DNA of 64,000 nt, taken from Dermatophagoides farinae. Lineage: Eukaryota > Arthropoda > Arachnida > Sarcoptiformes > Pyroglyphidae. The notes beneath the pieces were generated by a model that was given only the letters and a program-made list of their open reading frames with translations, was not told the origin of the DNA and did no database searches. Within the stretch, counting starts at the first letter, position 1; every line of letters starts with the position of its first letter. Location: assembly GCF_024713945.1 (NCBI RefSeq), contig NC_134684.1, positions 2,461,001 to 2,525,000 of the forward strand, in the 5' to 3' direction. Positions 1 to 12,964 of this stretch are shown here, piece after piece. Both the position numbers and the translations under genes were made by a program.

Positions 1-3000
1 TGATGATGATGACAATTTAATGACTACAATAAACCAATATAATATATTGGTTTATTCAATTGTTGTCTTATGGCTCATATAATAATAATATGCGGTGGTC
101 GATGGTAAGATATGACCGTGTATAAAATTTTTTTTTTCTTTTTTTTTTGCCTCTAAATTTTTATACAACATGGTCAATGTTGAATTGCTTATAATAAAAA
201 TTTGAATTATTTGTGTCTTCATTTTTTTTTTTTTTTTTTTTTGAATGATGATGCTTATAATGTCAACCCATTTTATGGTGATGGTAAAGCATAAAAATTT
301 TTTTTCGGTTAGAAGGTCTCTCTCTCTCTCCTCTATGAGAAAATGGCTTTTTTCTTGATGATGATGATGATGATATGTTGAAATTTTGCTCTCTCTCTCT
401 ATATTTACATGATTATGAATAAACACATCAATGCCATCATCATCATCATCATAAATGCACTATACGCAAATCTTTACCAATCGATTCATTATTTTAAACA
501 TATTTGAAGCCTATTTGATGATTTTTTTCGTATTGCTTTTTTTTCTGTTGAAAATTGCTCATTCGAAAAAAAAAAAATTTCATTTTTGTTTTTTTTTCCT
601 TCATAATTCGTAAAATATGAATATGTGGCTTTACAGAATTTATTCTGACTTGATACCATTATGATTGAATAAACATAAGACATTCTTGTTTGTTGACTTT
701 GATTACTGTTCAAATAGTATGGAATTTTTATTTTTTTCATAATAATCATGATGTGTATTTTTGTAAAGTTGAAAAGTTGATTGTTTTGAATCATGATGAA
801 ACATTCATCTCGGTTATTAACGGTTTTTTTCTCTTATTGTAAGCCTAATGCCCGATCGAATAGTGTGTGTGTGTATGAGTGTTAACAATAAGAAAAGAAG
901 TAATAAATTGATTATTATTATTACTACTACCGAATCACTCATTTCATCATCCATCAACATAAAAAAACTTTCGGTTCTTAGTAATTCTTTAGTATTTGAG
1001 TTCTATCGAAAAAATTTAGTGGTAAAAGTTTTTTTCACACTACCAATCATCATCATCATCATCATTGTTTGAATTCAATCAAGATGCTGCTATAACTTTG
1101 TTCTCTTTTTTTTACACAACAACAACAACAATTGATTGAATTCAATAATTTTGACAATGTAGATGAATGAGTTTTTTTTTTGGTTATTTATCCAATATAT
1201 ATCTATCTATCACCATGAGGTGAAAACATCAAAATGGATGATGTTCTTGTATATATAGCGTCCATTTGCAATTTACAAACAAACAAAAAAAAACGATAAA
1301 CATTCCAAATAAATGAGAAATGATCAAAAAAAAAAAAAAAAAAATGATCGACGGCTAGCTAAATATAAAATTAATGTAATGTGATGTAACGAGAAAAAAA
1401 AGAGAGTAACGAAATTGTTTCAGTGCATTGTGAATCTAGGAGCCATCCTAATGATAATGATGATGATGATGATGATGATGACGATGGAGAAAAATCCAAT
1501 TGAATGATGTATCCAAAATAGTAATCAAAGATTGCTGTTTTGAATGTTGTGCTCTATATGTCACATCAATGAAATCTTTTATCGAAAATCATTTATATAT
1601 ATATGAAAATACTGACGGTTTTTGACGGTAGTAGTTTTTTTTTGTTGATGGCCATGTTTGTATTAAAGAAAAAAATGCAAAGATCTTCATTCGTCATTCA
1701 TTCGTCTTGGCCTTCGAAAATGGAAGCAAAAAAAAAAAAAAAAGAAAAAATGGGCAAAGTAACGGGAAAATTGTATCTCATGTCAATCGAATCCATTGGT
1801 CTATCCAATCAATTCCCCTCAGGCTTATTTGATATTCTGTTTTATTTTGTTCGTTTTTCCTTCTATGTCTCTGTGATGTTTTTTTTTCCATCATCTGTAT
1901 TCATTATCATCATCATCATCATCATCAACGTTGTTTATTTGTATTAGTTTCGAATGAATTTTTTTTCCATTTATTTGTTGGTATGTTTGTGTGTTAATGA
2001 ATATGTGTGTGTGTTTAGCGAATGTCTAAATGCCCTTATTCGAATGAATTAGACCTTGATCTGATGGCACATAAAATGAAAATGAAGATATAGTGCAAAA
2101 AAAAGAGTGAATGAAAGACAGAAAGTTTTGATGATTGGCTAAATTATTAATTAGATGATGATGATGATGATGATGATGTGTTGATGAAGAATTTGATGCC
2201 AAACGATTGAAATTATTATTTAACAATTTTCATTATTCTACAACTCACACACACACATATGTAACACCCTACGGGCATTAATTATTAAAACCTTTTTCTT
2301 TCAATATACCAATTTCACATCAAACACTGAATGAAAACACAACACAACAATTAGATATATTTTAATCTATTATATGAAAATAAATAAACAAATCGATAAG
2401 ATCGAGAATATTCTTGATCTTTAAAAGCAAAAATCTTTAGATGATGATGAAGATCTTTTGAAAATTAAATATTGTTATAGATGTAATAATGAAATTCAAA
2501 TGTTTGTTTTCCATCAATAATCATCATCATCATCATCGTCATTATTGACCTAAAACTTCAACGAAACGGAAACAAACTTGGTTGCCACACACAATTTGGA
2601 GTTCTTTATCTTTTTTTTTTGTTCTTTATTTTGTTTGTTTGTTTGTTTGTTTGTCACATATATTGTAAATGCTTTTATGGTAATGAATATTACTCATCAT
2701 CATCATCATCATCATTAATACTCATCAATATATATATAGTTTATTGTCAGATTTTTTTTTTGCAACTTAATGGCTGCAATCACCATCAATATATTCATAG
2801 TTAAATGAATGAATGAAATGAAAAGAAAAGAAAAATGGATGCATGGATGGACACGATGATGATCGGTTCATACAAATACAAATACAAATGTTTTGATCCA
2901 AATGTAAAAAATTTTCTTATTGTTATTTTGTGTCGTTTTTTTTGTCTCTCAATATTCAGGTGTTTTATTGTTGAATAAGTTAATGCACCAATGAATCAAA

Positions 3001-5366
3001 ATCTATAAAAATGAAAGGTAAAAAAAATAAATTTTCTTTATTGACACCAGAAGATTCTAGTTATTAATGATTTTTTTATTATTGAAAATAATAAAAAACA
3101 ATTGAAATTTACTTCAATAATGAACAGCAATAACAAACTGTCACGCAATGTAGAAATTTTTTTTTCCATTTTAAATTACGATTATGATTATTATCGTCTC
3201 GGGAACCATGATTCAAATATAGTACTACTAGACTTTAAAGAGTTTCATTGAGTTTCATTTGGTAGTAATTATGAAAATGTGACATTTTAGATTCTTGATT
3301 CAAAAACGTGAAAGATAAACAAGAATGTTTCATTACTATCGAGGATAATGATGATGATGATGCTTGAAATTGATTATGATTATGATTATATGGAGAATTT
3401 TATTACTATCCATTTGGGAGATATAATATATAGTTTTGGCTTCACTAATAATGATTGTTGAGAATCTGAAAATGTTCATGATGATAATGATGATGATGAT
3501 GATGACTGAGAGCAAAAACAAAATCGATTAATACTAATGATTGAAAAAGCCAAATCAATTAATTTAGCTAAATCCATTCAGATATTCTATAGAAGAATAA
3601 ATTGACAAATATTTTCTTGTCATCATCATCATCATCATTTATCTTTCACACTGCTGGTGATCAGCATAATTTTTCCTTCTCTTTTCATCATCAAGGAATA
3701 TATTTGCTGCTCAATACGTTTGTAATATTTATCACAACTTGTCACCTAGATTTTTTTTGATGCTCAAAATAGCAAACATATTAATTTCAATATATGTAAT
3801 AAATTTCATGAAAAAAATGATGAGAAAAAATTGATATAATGAGATTTATTTCGTTTGAAAAAAAAGTGTGGAAAAATAATGTCATTTTTTTTTAGAAAAA
3901 TTTTTCACTAGCCATTCCTTTTTTTGTATTTGATCCTTGCTTATTGAAATTATCGATTGCCATTATCACCATTACACATCCACCTAATGCATCTGGTAAT
4001 CGGGTGGTAATACAAAAACACACACACACACACTAATACTATGATGATCGAATGAATATTGGGAAAATCTATCTATATTGATGATGATCGGATATTTTTT
4101 TTTTTTTGCAAAAAAAAAATTCAAAGAATGTCTGTATGCTTACTCGTAGGTGGCAAATTCGAGCAACAAAAAAAAATTGATTACATTTTTTTTCCATACT
4201 TTTTTTTTATCTATCATTTTATATGATCATCAAAAAATGGATAAAAGAGTGTTCACTTTTTTTTGTTCTTCAATAATATAATTATACAAAAACGAAAAAT
4301 TCTTTTTTTCTTTCTTCTTTTCATTTATCACAGATTTTTTTTCTTGTTTTTTTTTGATTCACAGACAGGCTTGCCATTGATGATGAAGATAATTGGAATG
4401 GCTAAATTTACCACGACCAATTGAATAACAAACGAACAGACGGCCGAACGGAAGTGTACAGTGTTCGAAATAATAAATGGCAAAAAAGAGTGGTATATCG
4501 TCAAAATTGATAATACATTGCTTCGTTTTTTTTCTTGGCTACATGTTGCATGATGTGTTGTTTTTTTTATATATTTATATACATTGTTTGGACCATAACC
4601 ACAATATAACTGGAAAAAAAACAGGTTAAAACACGCGTGACCAAATTGAATAATCATCATAAGTGTGGCATAAATGGCTATTTGCACCACAGGCGGCAGC
4701 TTCAACAATAAGAAAATTGTTCCATCATCATCATCATCATCATCATCATGTTGATATAAACATTATTGTGTAACAATACAAGGAAGAAAAAAATAAAGAA
4801 ACAAACAAATGAAATAACGAGAAAATAAATGGCACACGTCGAAAATGATTTTATTTTTATTTGTTTGAAATGATTTTTTTTTTCAAACAAACAAACAAAC
4901 AAACCACAAATGATTCTAACAACATTTCTGGTCAGTTTTTGTAACAACTTGTAAACTTATTTTTCATCGTTTTGTTTCTTCTTTGTTTTATATTCAATTT
5001 TTAGATGAATATGATACTAACTGGTTTTTACAAACAAACAGCAACAATATTTGTTTTTTGAATTTTGGCGCCATTTTTTATTATTGTTATGTCATAAATG
5101 TCGATTCAGCCACATTCGATTTTTGTGTTGTTACCACCAATGCGTTACCATAAGAGGCCATGAATCATGGAATAGAAACAAAATAATTTTGTTCATTTTC
5201 CGTTGTCAATATTGAATTATCTGATTTTTATTTTTTTTTTTTTTTTGCTATTTTGCCATCAAGATTTTTATTTCGTCCATTTTTTTTTAAATTTTACGAT
5301 ACGATTTTAACTTAACTTGTCTTATATACATACGTTCACCTCAATTGAAAAATAAACCTCAACCAA
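1..5366. other. non-coding region upstream of the GAS2-like gene
   Basis: No credible gene is visible. The stretch is A/T homopolymers, (CAT)n or (ATG)n runs (for example 1451-1482, 2155-2178, 4722-4749) and (CA)n or (GT)n tracts. Open frames in it are translations of such repeats. The part at about 4330-4720 is less repetitive (see findings). The last few hundred bases probably hold the promoter and 5' UTR of the gene starting at 5367. Confidence 0.6.
5063..5073. promoter_or_regulatory. possible E2F / PHO-YY1 type site
   Basis: The bases TTTTGGCGCCA contain TTTGGCGC, which fits the E2F consensus TTTSSCGC. They run directly into GCCATTTT, which resembles the core bound by PHO/YY1. The site is about 300 bp upstream of the ATG at 5367 and stands out as G+C rich in an AT-rich surround. 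Function is inferred from the motif alone. Confidence 0.3.
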
Positions 5367-8300
5367 ATGAAAATGCCATCATCATCATCATCATCAGTGA
5401 CATCTATATTACCATCATCAACATCGTTACCATCATCATGTACCATAAATGGCAACAATCATCAACTTGACCAACAACAAATGTTAACCATTTCTAATGA
5501 TAATGGTATGGATGTTGAACATCCTATCAACACCAACGATGTAAAAATGTCATCAAATGGCCATTCGGTTAACAACGATTCACCAACAACAACAACAACA
5601 ACAACATCGTTGCAACAATCACAATCTATTCTACAAAATGATGAAAATAACGATTTGGACATGAACACATTGACCAGTCGATTAATCGAACGTAGTTCTT
5701 ATCGTAACAGTCGTCGACGAAATCATAATGGCTCATCATCATCATCACATAGACAGTGTTTCGCCACAACATTTAAACATGATGAAAATGTCATGACAAA
5801 TATGGTGCCGATTTCTAGAAAATTCGTAGATTGTTCACCGACAACTATGACCGAATTGACAACCGACAAAGATTATCTTGATTATATAGCCAAATTACAA
5901 ATGGACAGTTTGATTCCACTTAAAGAAGATGTTGCCGGTAAGTTATTGTCATTATTTTTTTTTTCGCAAAAATATTTCTGTATCATTTATCTTAATTATG
6001 TGTAATATGAAATGGTCTTTATTATTGAAAGTTGTTTTCGTGGAAAAAAACAACACAGTTTGTATGTCACAAATCTATCACGAATTATCATCATTTATGT
6101 GATGACAACAATTGGAATTTTTTTTAGTGATTTGTGACAACGGTGTTTTTTTTGTTGTTGCAAAATAAATTTTTACCTCACTTGAAATGGAACATTTCTT
6201 CACTATTTACACTCATGGAATCGATCCGAAAATAGATGGCACTAGCAATTATATATGATTGTGATGATGAGTAATTTTTATTGCAGCTAAAAACTTCAAA
6301 CACTGAGTACATTTTTTTTATCGTCGTTTAGTTTAATTGCTAGTTGAAAAAAAATTATAAACAAAATTTTGCCTGAAGTGATCAACATTGATCATCATCA
6401 TCATCATCATCATGATCCGAATGATGAAAATATATATGCATTCAAATTATGAACAATTTGAACCTCTAAAATGGATAGATAGAAAGAAAATATCTGATGA
6501 AATTGATCATGTTTTGTATATCCATTAGTGATGATAATGATAAAATCAATAACTATCGATTGATCGATACTTTATAATTGGCCAATATATAATCAATCTA
6601 ATCGTTAAACTGTTATTTATATTAACAATTTTTCATTTTTCATTCAATTTTCTTTTTCTTTTTTTTTTATTCAATCAACAGATTGGCTTAATCGTACTCT
6701 TAGTAAGTAACAAATCTATCATCTATCATCATTTTTAAATAATTTCAAATTTTTTTACATTATTTTTTTCTTTAGATTTAGATGAATCAATTAACATAGA
6801 TAACTTTATGGAACGTCTAGAAAATGGTGTGCTTGTTTTTAAATTGATACGTGTGATTGAAGATCAAATCTGTGCTAAACATCATTCCGATACGAACATG
6901 ATGATTGATGGTACACCTATAATGATTAATGATAACGGACGAAAATTGGATGGATCTCAATCAGTCACCAAGGTTTGTGTTTGTTATATCAAAATAAAAA
7001 TAAAAATATCACCACACACAAGTCCATACGATTCTATAAACAATTTTCAATTTGTTTTTGTCTTGAACTATCCATTATTGTGATGACTTTATAGACTAAA
7101 TCAAAACACTTGAGACCAATCAATGATCCAACAATCATTCATTTTGACTTTATTATTTGTCATCATCATTCTTTTGTAAACAGCATGAATTCATTGCTAT
7201 GCATGCATGTTTGCAGGTTTTGTATAATAATGTTTTATATTTATATAATCAGGTACTATAGGTATCAGGAAATGATCGTTGAGAACACAATCTGAATTGA
7301 ACATTTTTTTTTTTTTGAATTCAAGCTTGATTGATCAACCAAAACACAATCAAACAGAGTTTTAAGCATGGTTATAAAAGATTTTTTTTCACGACTATTC
7401 ACTTTAGATTCTAACTTATATATATTGTCCTTAAAATCCTAGTTATGTAATCACTCATTTTTCATTTTTGTTTTCCACTTACCAGAAATTCATTACGATG
7501 AACAAGATGAATGGTCATCATCAACTTATTGGTACGACAAATTCATTAAATCGTCGATGTTCATTACCGATTGGCAATGAAAATGTTTCTGGTTCACAGC
7601 CAATGTTCAATTCTATTGGGTTTTTAAGTGCATATCATATGAAATGCTGGGAAAATGCTAAGCCACATACATTTTTTGCTCGAGATAATGTCAGTAATTT
7701 TCTTGAATGGTGTCGTAGGTTTGGTGTAAAAGATGCTGTACTATTTGAAACGTAAGTTTTTCTTTGACTCAATTGATTCGATATTTTGTTTATTTGATCA
7801 TTATTTTTATTAGTGAGGATCTTGTATCTCATGTCAACCAACGAAACGTAGTTCTTTGTATATTAGAAGTGGCACGAATTGCATGTACTAAGTATTCATT
7901 TAGTCCGGCACCCGGTCTTGTTGAATTGGAACAAGAAATTGATCGTGAAATTGAACGAGAGCTTCAACTACAAAAACAAGCCGAGCATACCAGAGTGACT
8001 AGCAATGATGATCGGAAAAATTGCCAAAAACCCGAAATTCCCGATAAGCCAGCTACATTAAGAACAAAAACTGCTCAACATCATTCCAGAAATATTTGCC
8101 GCCAATTATGGCCTAACAATGAAAATGATGCAACCATCCAACAAGATGATATTGATTCCATCGATTCGACAAGATCATCCTTTGCCAATACAACTCCTTT
8201 AACGCTAGTCAATCAACAATCTAACGGTTCAATAAACAGAGAATGTCGAGATGATGATGAAGAAGATATCACTCTTATTTCTGCTCAGAATGATTCAAAA

Positions 8301-11300
8301 GATGTAGGATTTGTTGATGCTGATTCTGGTTGTTCATATTCATCATCGAATCATTCTGATTCAGTACTGCCAAGATCACCTAGTTCAAATTCTGTATTAA
8401 GTTCAACATCAAGTTCAGCAGCATCGGCTACATATTTTGGTGATCATGGTGGTTGTACAACCGAAACATCTTCGACATGTTCATCGACACCTACGCCAAT
8501 GACCTCTGAACTAGATCACAAGGTAATGACATTATCTTAAATAAACAACGTAAAATGAAATATGCACATTCAAAATGACAAGATATGCATTCATAATTAT
8601 TCTTTGTGATAACTATACATGTTCCGTTATAATTAATTAACATTTCTCTGGATAATAATCTATTGTATATACCGTGTCATAATTATCATTTGTCGTTAAC
8701 AATGATTCATTTATCTAACAATTTACTTTATTTTTTCTAATATTTCATTTAAACATTATATATTTAGGTTATGCAAATTGCCAAGACTTATTATGGGAAA
8801 GAAGCTAGACAAGGTGTACAAAGACTTTCTGAAGGTAAGTTTGACCAAAGTTACGCTTTTTTTTCTTTCCACTGCCATAAGTTATTATATACGACTATTT
8901 TTCCGCCCTTATGCACATTACATTGATGAAACTTTGTATCAATCATATTAAAGGATTTTATTTTATATTTTCGTTAGTAGTGAATGTCTGACAAACAAAA
9001 AAAAACTGTTACTGCTAAAGGCTATCATCATCATCATCATTTAAATTGTCGAAAAGCTATTAATGAATGTTCATTTCGTTGTTGTTGTTGTTTGGTTGAC
9101 TGTTCAAGTATATAGCTTTTAGAATTCTAGATATATAGATTATGAGTAGTGGTTCATTAAAGATTAATTAATTAGTTTTTACTCAGATTTTTTCAAGACA
9201 ACTATGAAAAAAACAATTATGTTACACTTTGTTGTTGTTTATCATTATTGTTTACCGTTTTGGCGAAAAAAAAAAATTTTTTTTGAATCCCAGAAAACAG
9301 TATTGGAGAAAAGCAAACTGATTCAGATTATTCATTTTTGTTTTTGGCATTTAGTTTTTTTTCAAATGAATAATCCTGTGTTCAATTTGGTTTCTATTAT
9401 ACAATTATTATTACATGTTTGTAAATTGGTTACTCACTCAAATCGAATGCAAACGCGCCTAATACCATTATTATCGAATTAAGGATTTAATCGATGATGA
9501 TGATGATGATGATGATTATGATGTTCAATTGATGGATATTTTTGGTTTATTTTATTTTTTTTCCTGTTTCAATCATGTTGTTGTTGTTGTTGTTTAACAC
9601 AACATTTGAATCGACAATAAATAACAACAACAACAACAATAACAACAACAACAAAACTCTAATGAAATGACGATGATGATGATGATTAAATTTCATTTCC
9701 TATTGAAAAGAATAATCACATATATATACAGACAAAAGAAATTAAAGAAAGAAAAAAAAAATAAAATAAAATAAGAATAAAAACAAATCAGGCTGATTGA
9801 TAGTTTGATTTCAAGAAAAAAAAATAAAAAAAAAATAAGCCAAGCTAATCCTGAATGGTGGATAGACAACAACAACAACAAAAAAATTTGCTTTGCTTTT
9901 TTTCATGGCTTCTTTTATCTTTTTCTCTATGTGTATATAATCATCAATAGATTGGCATTTTTTTTCATTTTCTTATTCCACAATGTGCAATGAATCACGT
10001 TCTCTAATAGTTGCACATTGTTCCTACATTTGTTTTACATTCCATTTTCCGGGATTGTTTCCAATGGATGAATGAAAATATTCTTAGATAGACAAAATCC
10101 AGATTAATTCAATCATCAAACTATTAAATCAGATATAAATGTGTCTATGTTGTGATGATGTGAAATAATAAATGTTTATCTGTGACAAGAGAGAGAGAAA
10201 AAAGAACAGAGAAAAAAAACCATAACGATTATATCAAATGTGTCAAAGATGAACAAAAAAAAGGGTAATGGTTGGAAACGAAAAACAAAACAAAACAAAA
10301 AAAAATTCCACACAATATTTGACATACATAATTAAGATGATGATGATTCATTCACATCATCATTATTAATCTCAAATGTCCGAAAACAAAAAACAAAAAA
10401 AAATAATTTCACACTGAATATCTTGTTGTATCCTTAATGTGTCAAATAATAAAATGAATTATACATTGTTCTATGTATAATGATGATGATGATGATAGGC
10501 ACGAACGGGACACAAAAGCTGATAACCGATATATTGATGTTCATTATTATGATTTTTATGATCGGTAGGTTCTATGCACTAAACTAATTTAGCTTTCATT
10601 CAATACACATGTGATGATTATGATATTTTTTTTTGTTTTTGTTTTTTTTTCACTGGTGATCCAATTCCCACCAAACACTATTGCATACTATCCATTGGTA
10701 TCATCATCATCATTATAATTATATCCTGATACATACACGGTATATTATATTTGTTGATGATTAGCATTATGTGTGTGTGTGTGTGTGTGTGAGTGTGTTT
10801 TTGTATACGGAAAAATAGCTCTGAAATTGATGGACATTTTTTTCCACTAAAATTATTTTATTTTTGTTTTGCCATTTGATGTTTTGGACACAATAAAGCA
10901 ATTATTGTCTCGCCTCCTGTATTGTTTTTAGGGCGAAAAAACATCATCCATTGAATATTTCCACCATTATGTTGATGTCATTTATTCGAGTAAAGTGATT
11001 TTTTTTTTTAGTTTTTGAAATTAATTTACTTTTCTCATAACTGTCTATTGTGTCTTGTTATCGTTGTATTCATTATGTCTTTTTTTTTGTTTTTTTTCTT
11101 TTTAAAATTATAAATAGGTAAATACAAAATAGCCAACCGAATAGTTTTTGTTCGAGTAAGTCATCATTCTTGTATTATTGTAACTTTGATTAGGTTAATT
11201 GATTTGACATTTTTTCTTTCTTCCGTTTTTTCCCACATCATTCATAGCTACTAAAAGCTCGTCATGTGATGGTTCGTGTTGGTGGTGGCTGGACAACATT

Positions 11301-12195
11301 AAGTCATTTTCTTGCACGTCATGGTGGTGACCCGAATCAACAGATATTGCCAGATGAATTACTTCCGTTAGATACAAAATCAAGCCAAATGAATTGTCCG
11401 AACGGTGGAATGAATAGTCAATCAAGAACGGCCAATGCTAATCGTCATCATCATAGCCATCGTATTCATAATAATAACAATAATGGAAGTACAACCCATA
11501 CTCTAGTCATTTCAACGACAACAAAAACAACTACCATTCATAATCCAAATAATAATGTTGGTTCAGCACGAAAATCATCGATGACATCAGATTTATTGAA
11601 ATTGACCAATAATAATGGTCAACAGAAATTTATTTCGACAAATGGTCGAAATGTTGGTATGATGTCAATCAATTCAACACCTGTAAGCCGTCGTAATTCG
11701 GTTTCATCAACAGCTGATAGTCCAGAACCATCATACCATTCGACATCAGCAACCAACTCTGTACTCTCCACTATTGCACCATTATCATCGCAAACAAAAA
11801 TTCCTATATTGCGACAAACCTCACGTTCAAGATTGCCATCGATGATTGGAAATGAAACAACACCATCATCCAAACAATTACTACGGTCAACCAGTTCCAT
11901 AATCAGTATATCACCATCTCAGGAACTTTCAACGTATCTGAAACAGCAACAATTACGACAACAAACAATGACCAATGGTAAGATACAATATACACAACAT
12001 TCAATGATACCTCGATCAACAACCGAATTTGGACAAATGCGTAGATATGCAAATTATCTACGTAGTTCACAACATATAACCAATAAAGAATCCATAGCAA
12101 ACAGCAACACATCCATCAATAGTCAACAATCACAAACACCTACTATACGGCCAAATCATCGACCTAGCACAGCTTTTGGACAGAAAACATGTTGA
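5367..12195 (+). CDS. pigs: GAS2-like cytoskeletal linker (pickled eggs type), CH + GAR domains
   Basis: Eight coding exons: 5367-5937, 6682-6702, 6776-6972, 7486-7751, 7814-8522, 8768-8834, 11118-11155 and 11248-12195. All have GT/AG ends and compatible phases and give 938 aa. The ATG at 5367 follows an in-frame TGA at 5346. Residues 1-180 are Ser/Thr-rich. A calponin-homology domain spans about 181-380: LKEDVADWLNRTL, then ENGVLVFKL, then [16 protein letters not shown] and [10 protein letters not shown]. It carries an extra loop of roughly 90 residues (about 225-316). A Ser-rich linker follows, then a GAR domain at about 588-655 ([28 protein letters not shown]). The tail is long, disordered and basic. 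In this family the CH domain binds actin and the GAR domain binds microtubules, so a role crosslinking the two is likely. The GAR region has no cysteine. Family assignment is firm; orthology to pigs rather than another GAS2-like gene is likely. Confidence 0.93.
6682..6702 (+). other. 21-nt microexon in the CH domain of the GAS2-like gene
   Basis: Seen directly: AACAG precedes 6682 and GTAAGT follows 6702. The 21 nt give the residues DWLNRTL across the two junctions (2 nt completing Asp, six codons, 1 nt starting Asn). Without it the CH domain would lack its WLNRTL helix, which GAS2 proteins share. Its length is a multiple of three, so skipping would keep the frame. Confidence 0.88.
8835..11117 (+). 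other. large intron (2283 bp) of the GAS2-like gene
   Basis: This intron separates the two halves of the GAR domain and is much longer than most introns of the gene. It has a GTAAGT donor at 8835 and an AG at 11116-11117. It holds (ATG)n at 9494-9516, (AAC)n near 9625-9655 and (GT)n at 10770-10792. No embedded gene is seen. Confidence 0.8.
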
Positions 12196-12964
12196 TTACA
12201 ATCTGTCATGATTGATATAATTGTTTTAAAATCTTAAATTATAGAAATAATGGTTAATAATTGAAGAAATCCTGTTATTCTGGTTATCCATAATTAGCAA
12301 AAAAAAAAGAAAAATATGTGTTCATTGTTTAAAATTTTTATTTCTGTATACATACATGACAATAAATGAATGAAAAAAATGGATCATCATATAATGTTTA
12401 TAACCATTCTTCAACTATGGAACTTTTTTTCTAATATTTCTTTTTCACATTTTTATCATCATCATCATCATCATCATCATTATAATTATTAGTATTACTA
12501 TTCGATTTAATAATGATCATTTCAAAACAACATTATCTATGATTTTTCATTTTCGTTATGTTAAATTTCAATTCGATAGTTCTCTCTCGTTTTTTTTTTG
12601 TTATAATTTTTTATCATCATCATATTCATTTCTTTTCTTTTTTTTTTGTTCAACACAGCCAATGATTCATTTTTTTCAATTTGTCAATCAATTCATTCAA
12701 ATAAAGATGGCCATATTGTCATATGGACAAATATAATAAAATAAAGTATTTATATTATATTTATTGCTCACTTCAATTTTTTCGAAATAATGCTTGCATG
12801 CCACCATTGACGCCATCTGGTGTTTACAATTTGTAATACAATGAATTCGAAAAATGAAAAAAATATATAATTGGATTTTTGTTTTTTTTTAACAAAAATT
12901 AATTCATATGAATTGGTATTATAAATTCTAACTAAATGAACCAAGTATGTCTTGCTGCTGAATA
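12196..12964. other. intergenic spacer with 3' UTR and short promoter
   Basis: The spacer holds the presumed 3' UTR of the GAS2-like gene, a (CAT)n run at about 12457-12482 and T-rich DNA. A G+C-richer patch near 12798-12812 (GACGCCATCTGGTG) may belong to the promoter of the gene starting at 12965. No coding region is seen. Confidence 0.5.
12361..12366 (+). terminator. candidate poly(A) signal of the GAS2-like gene
   Basis: The first clear AATAAA downstream of the stop at 12195 lies about 166 bp into the presumed 3' UTR, with T-rich sequence further on. Another AATAAA is at about 12735. In such AT-rich DNA the hexamer occurs by chance, so this is tentative. Confidence 0.35.

Noticed and set aside
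5462-5668. Minus-strand frame opposite exon 1 of the GAS2-like gene
   Set aside because: It is the antisense of the real exon, with a poly-Val run from ACA repeats.
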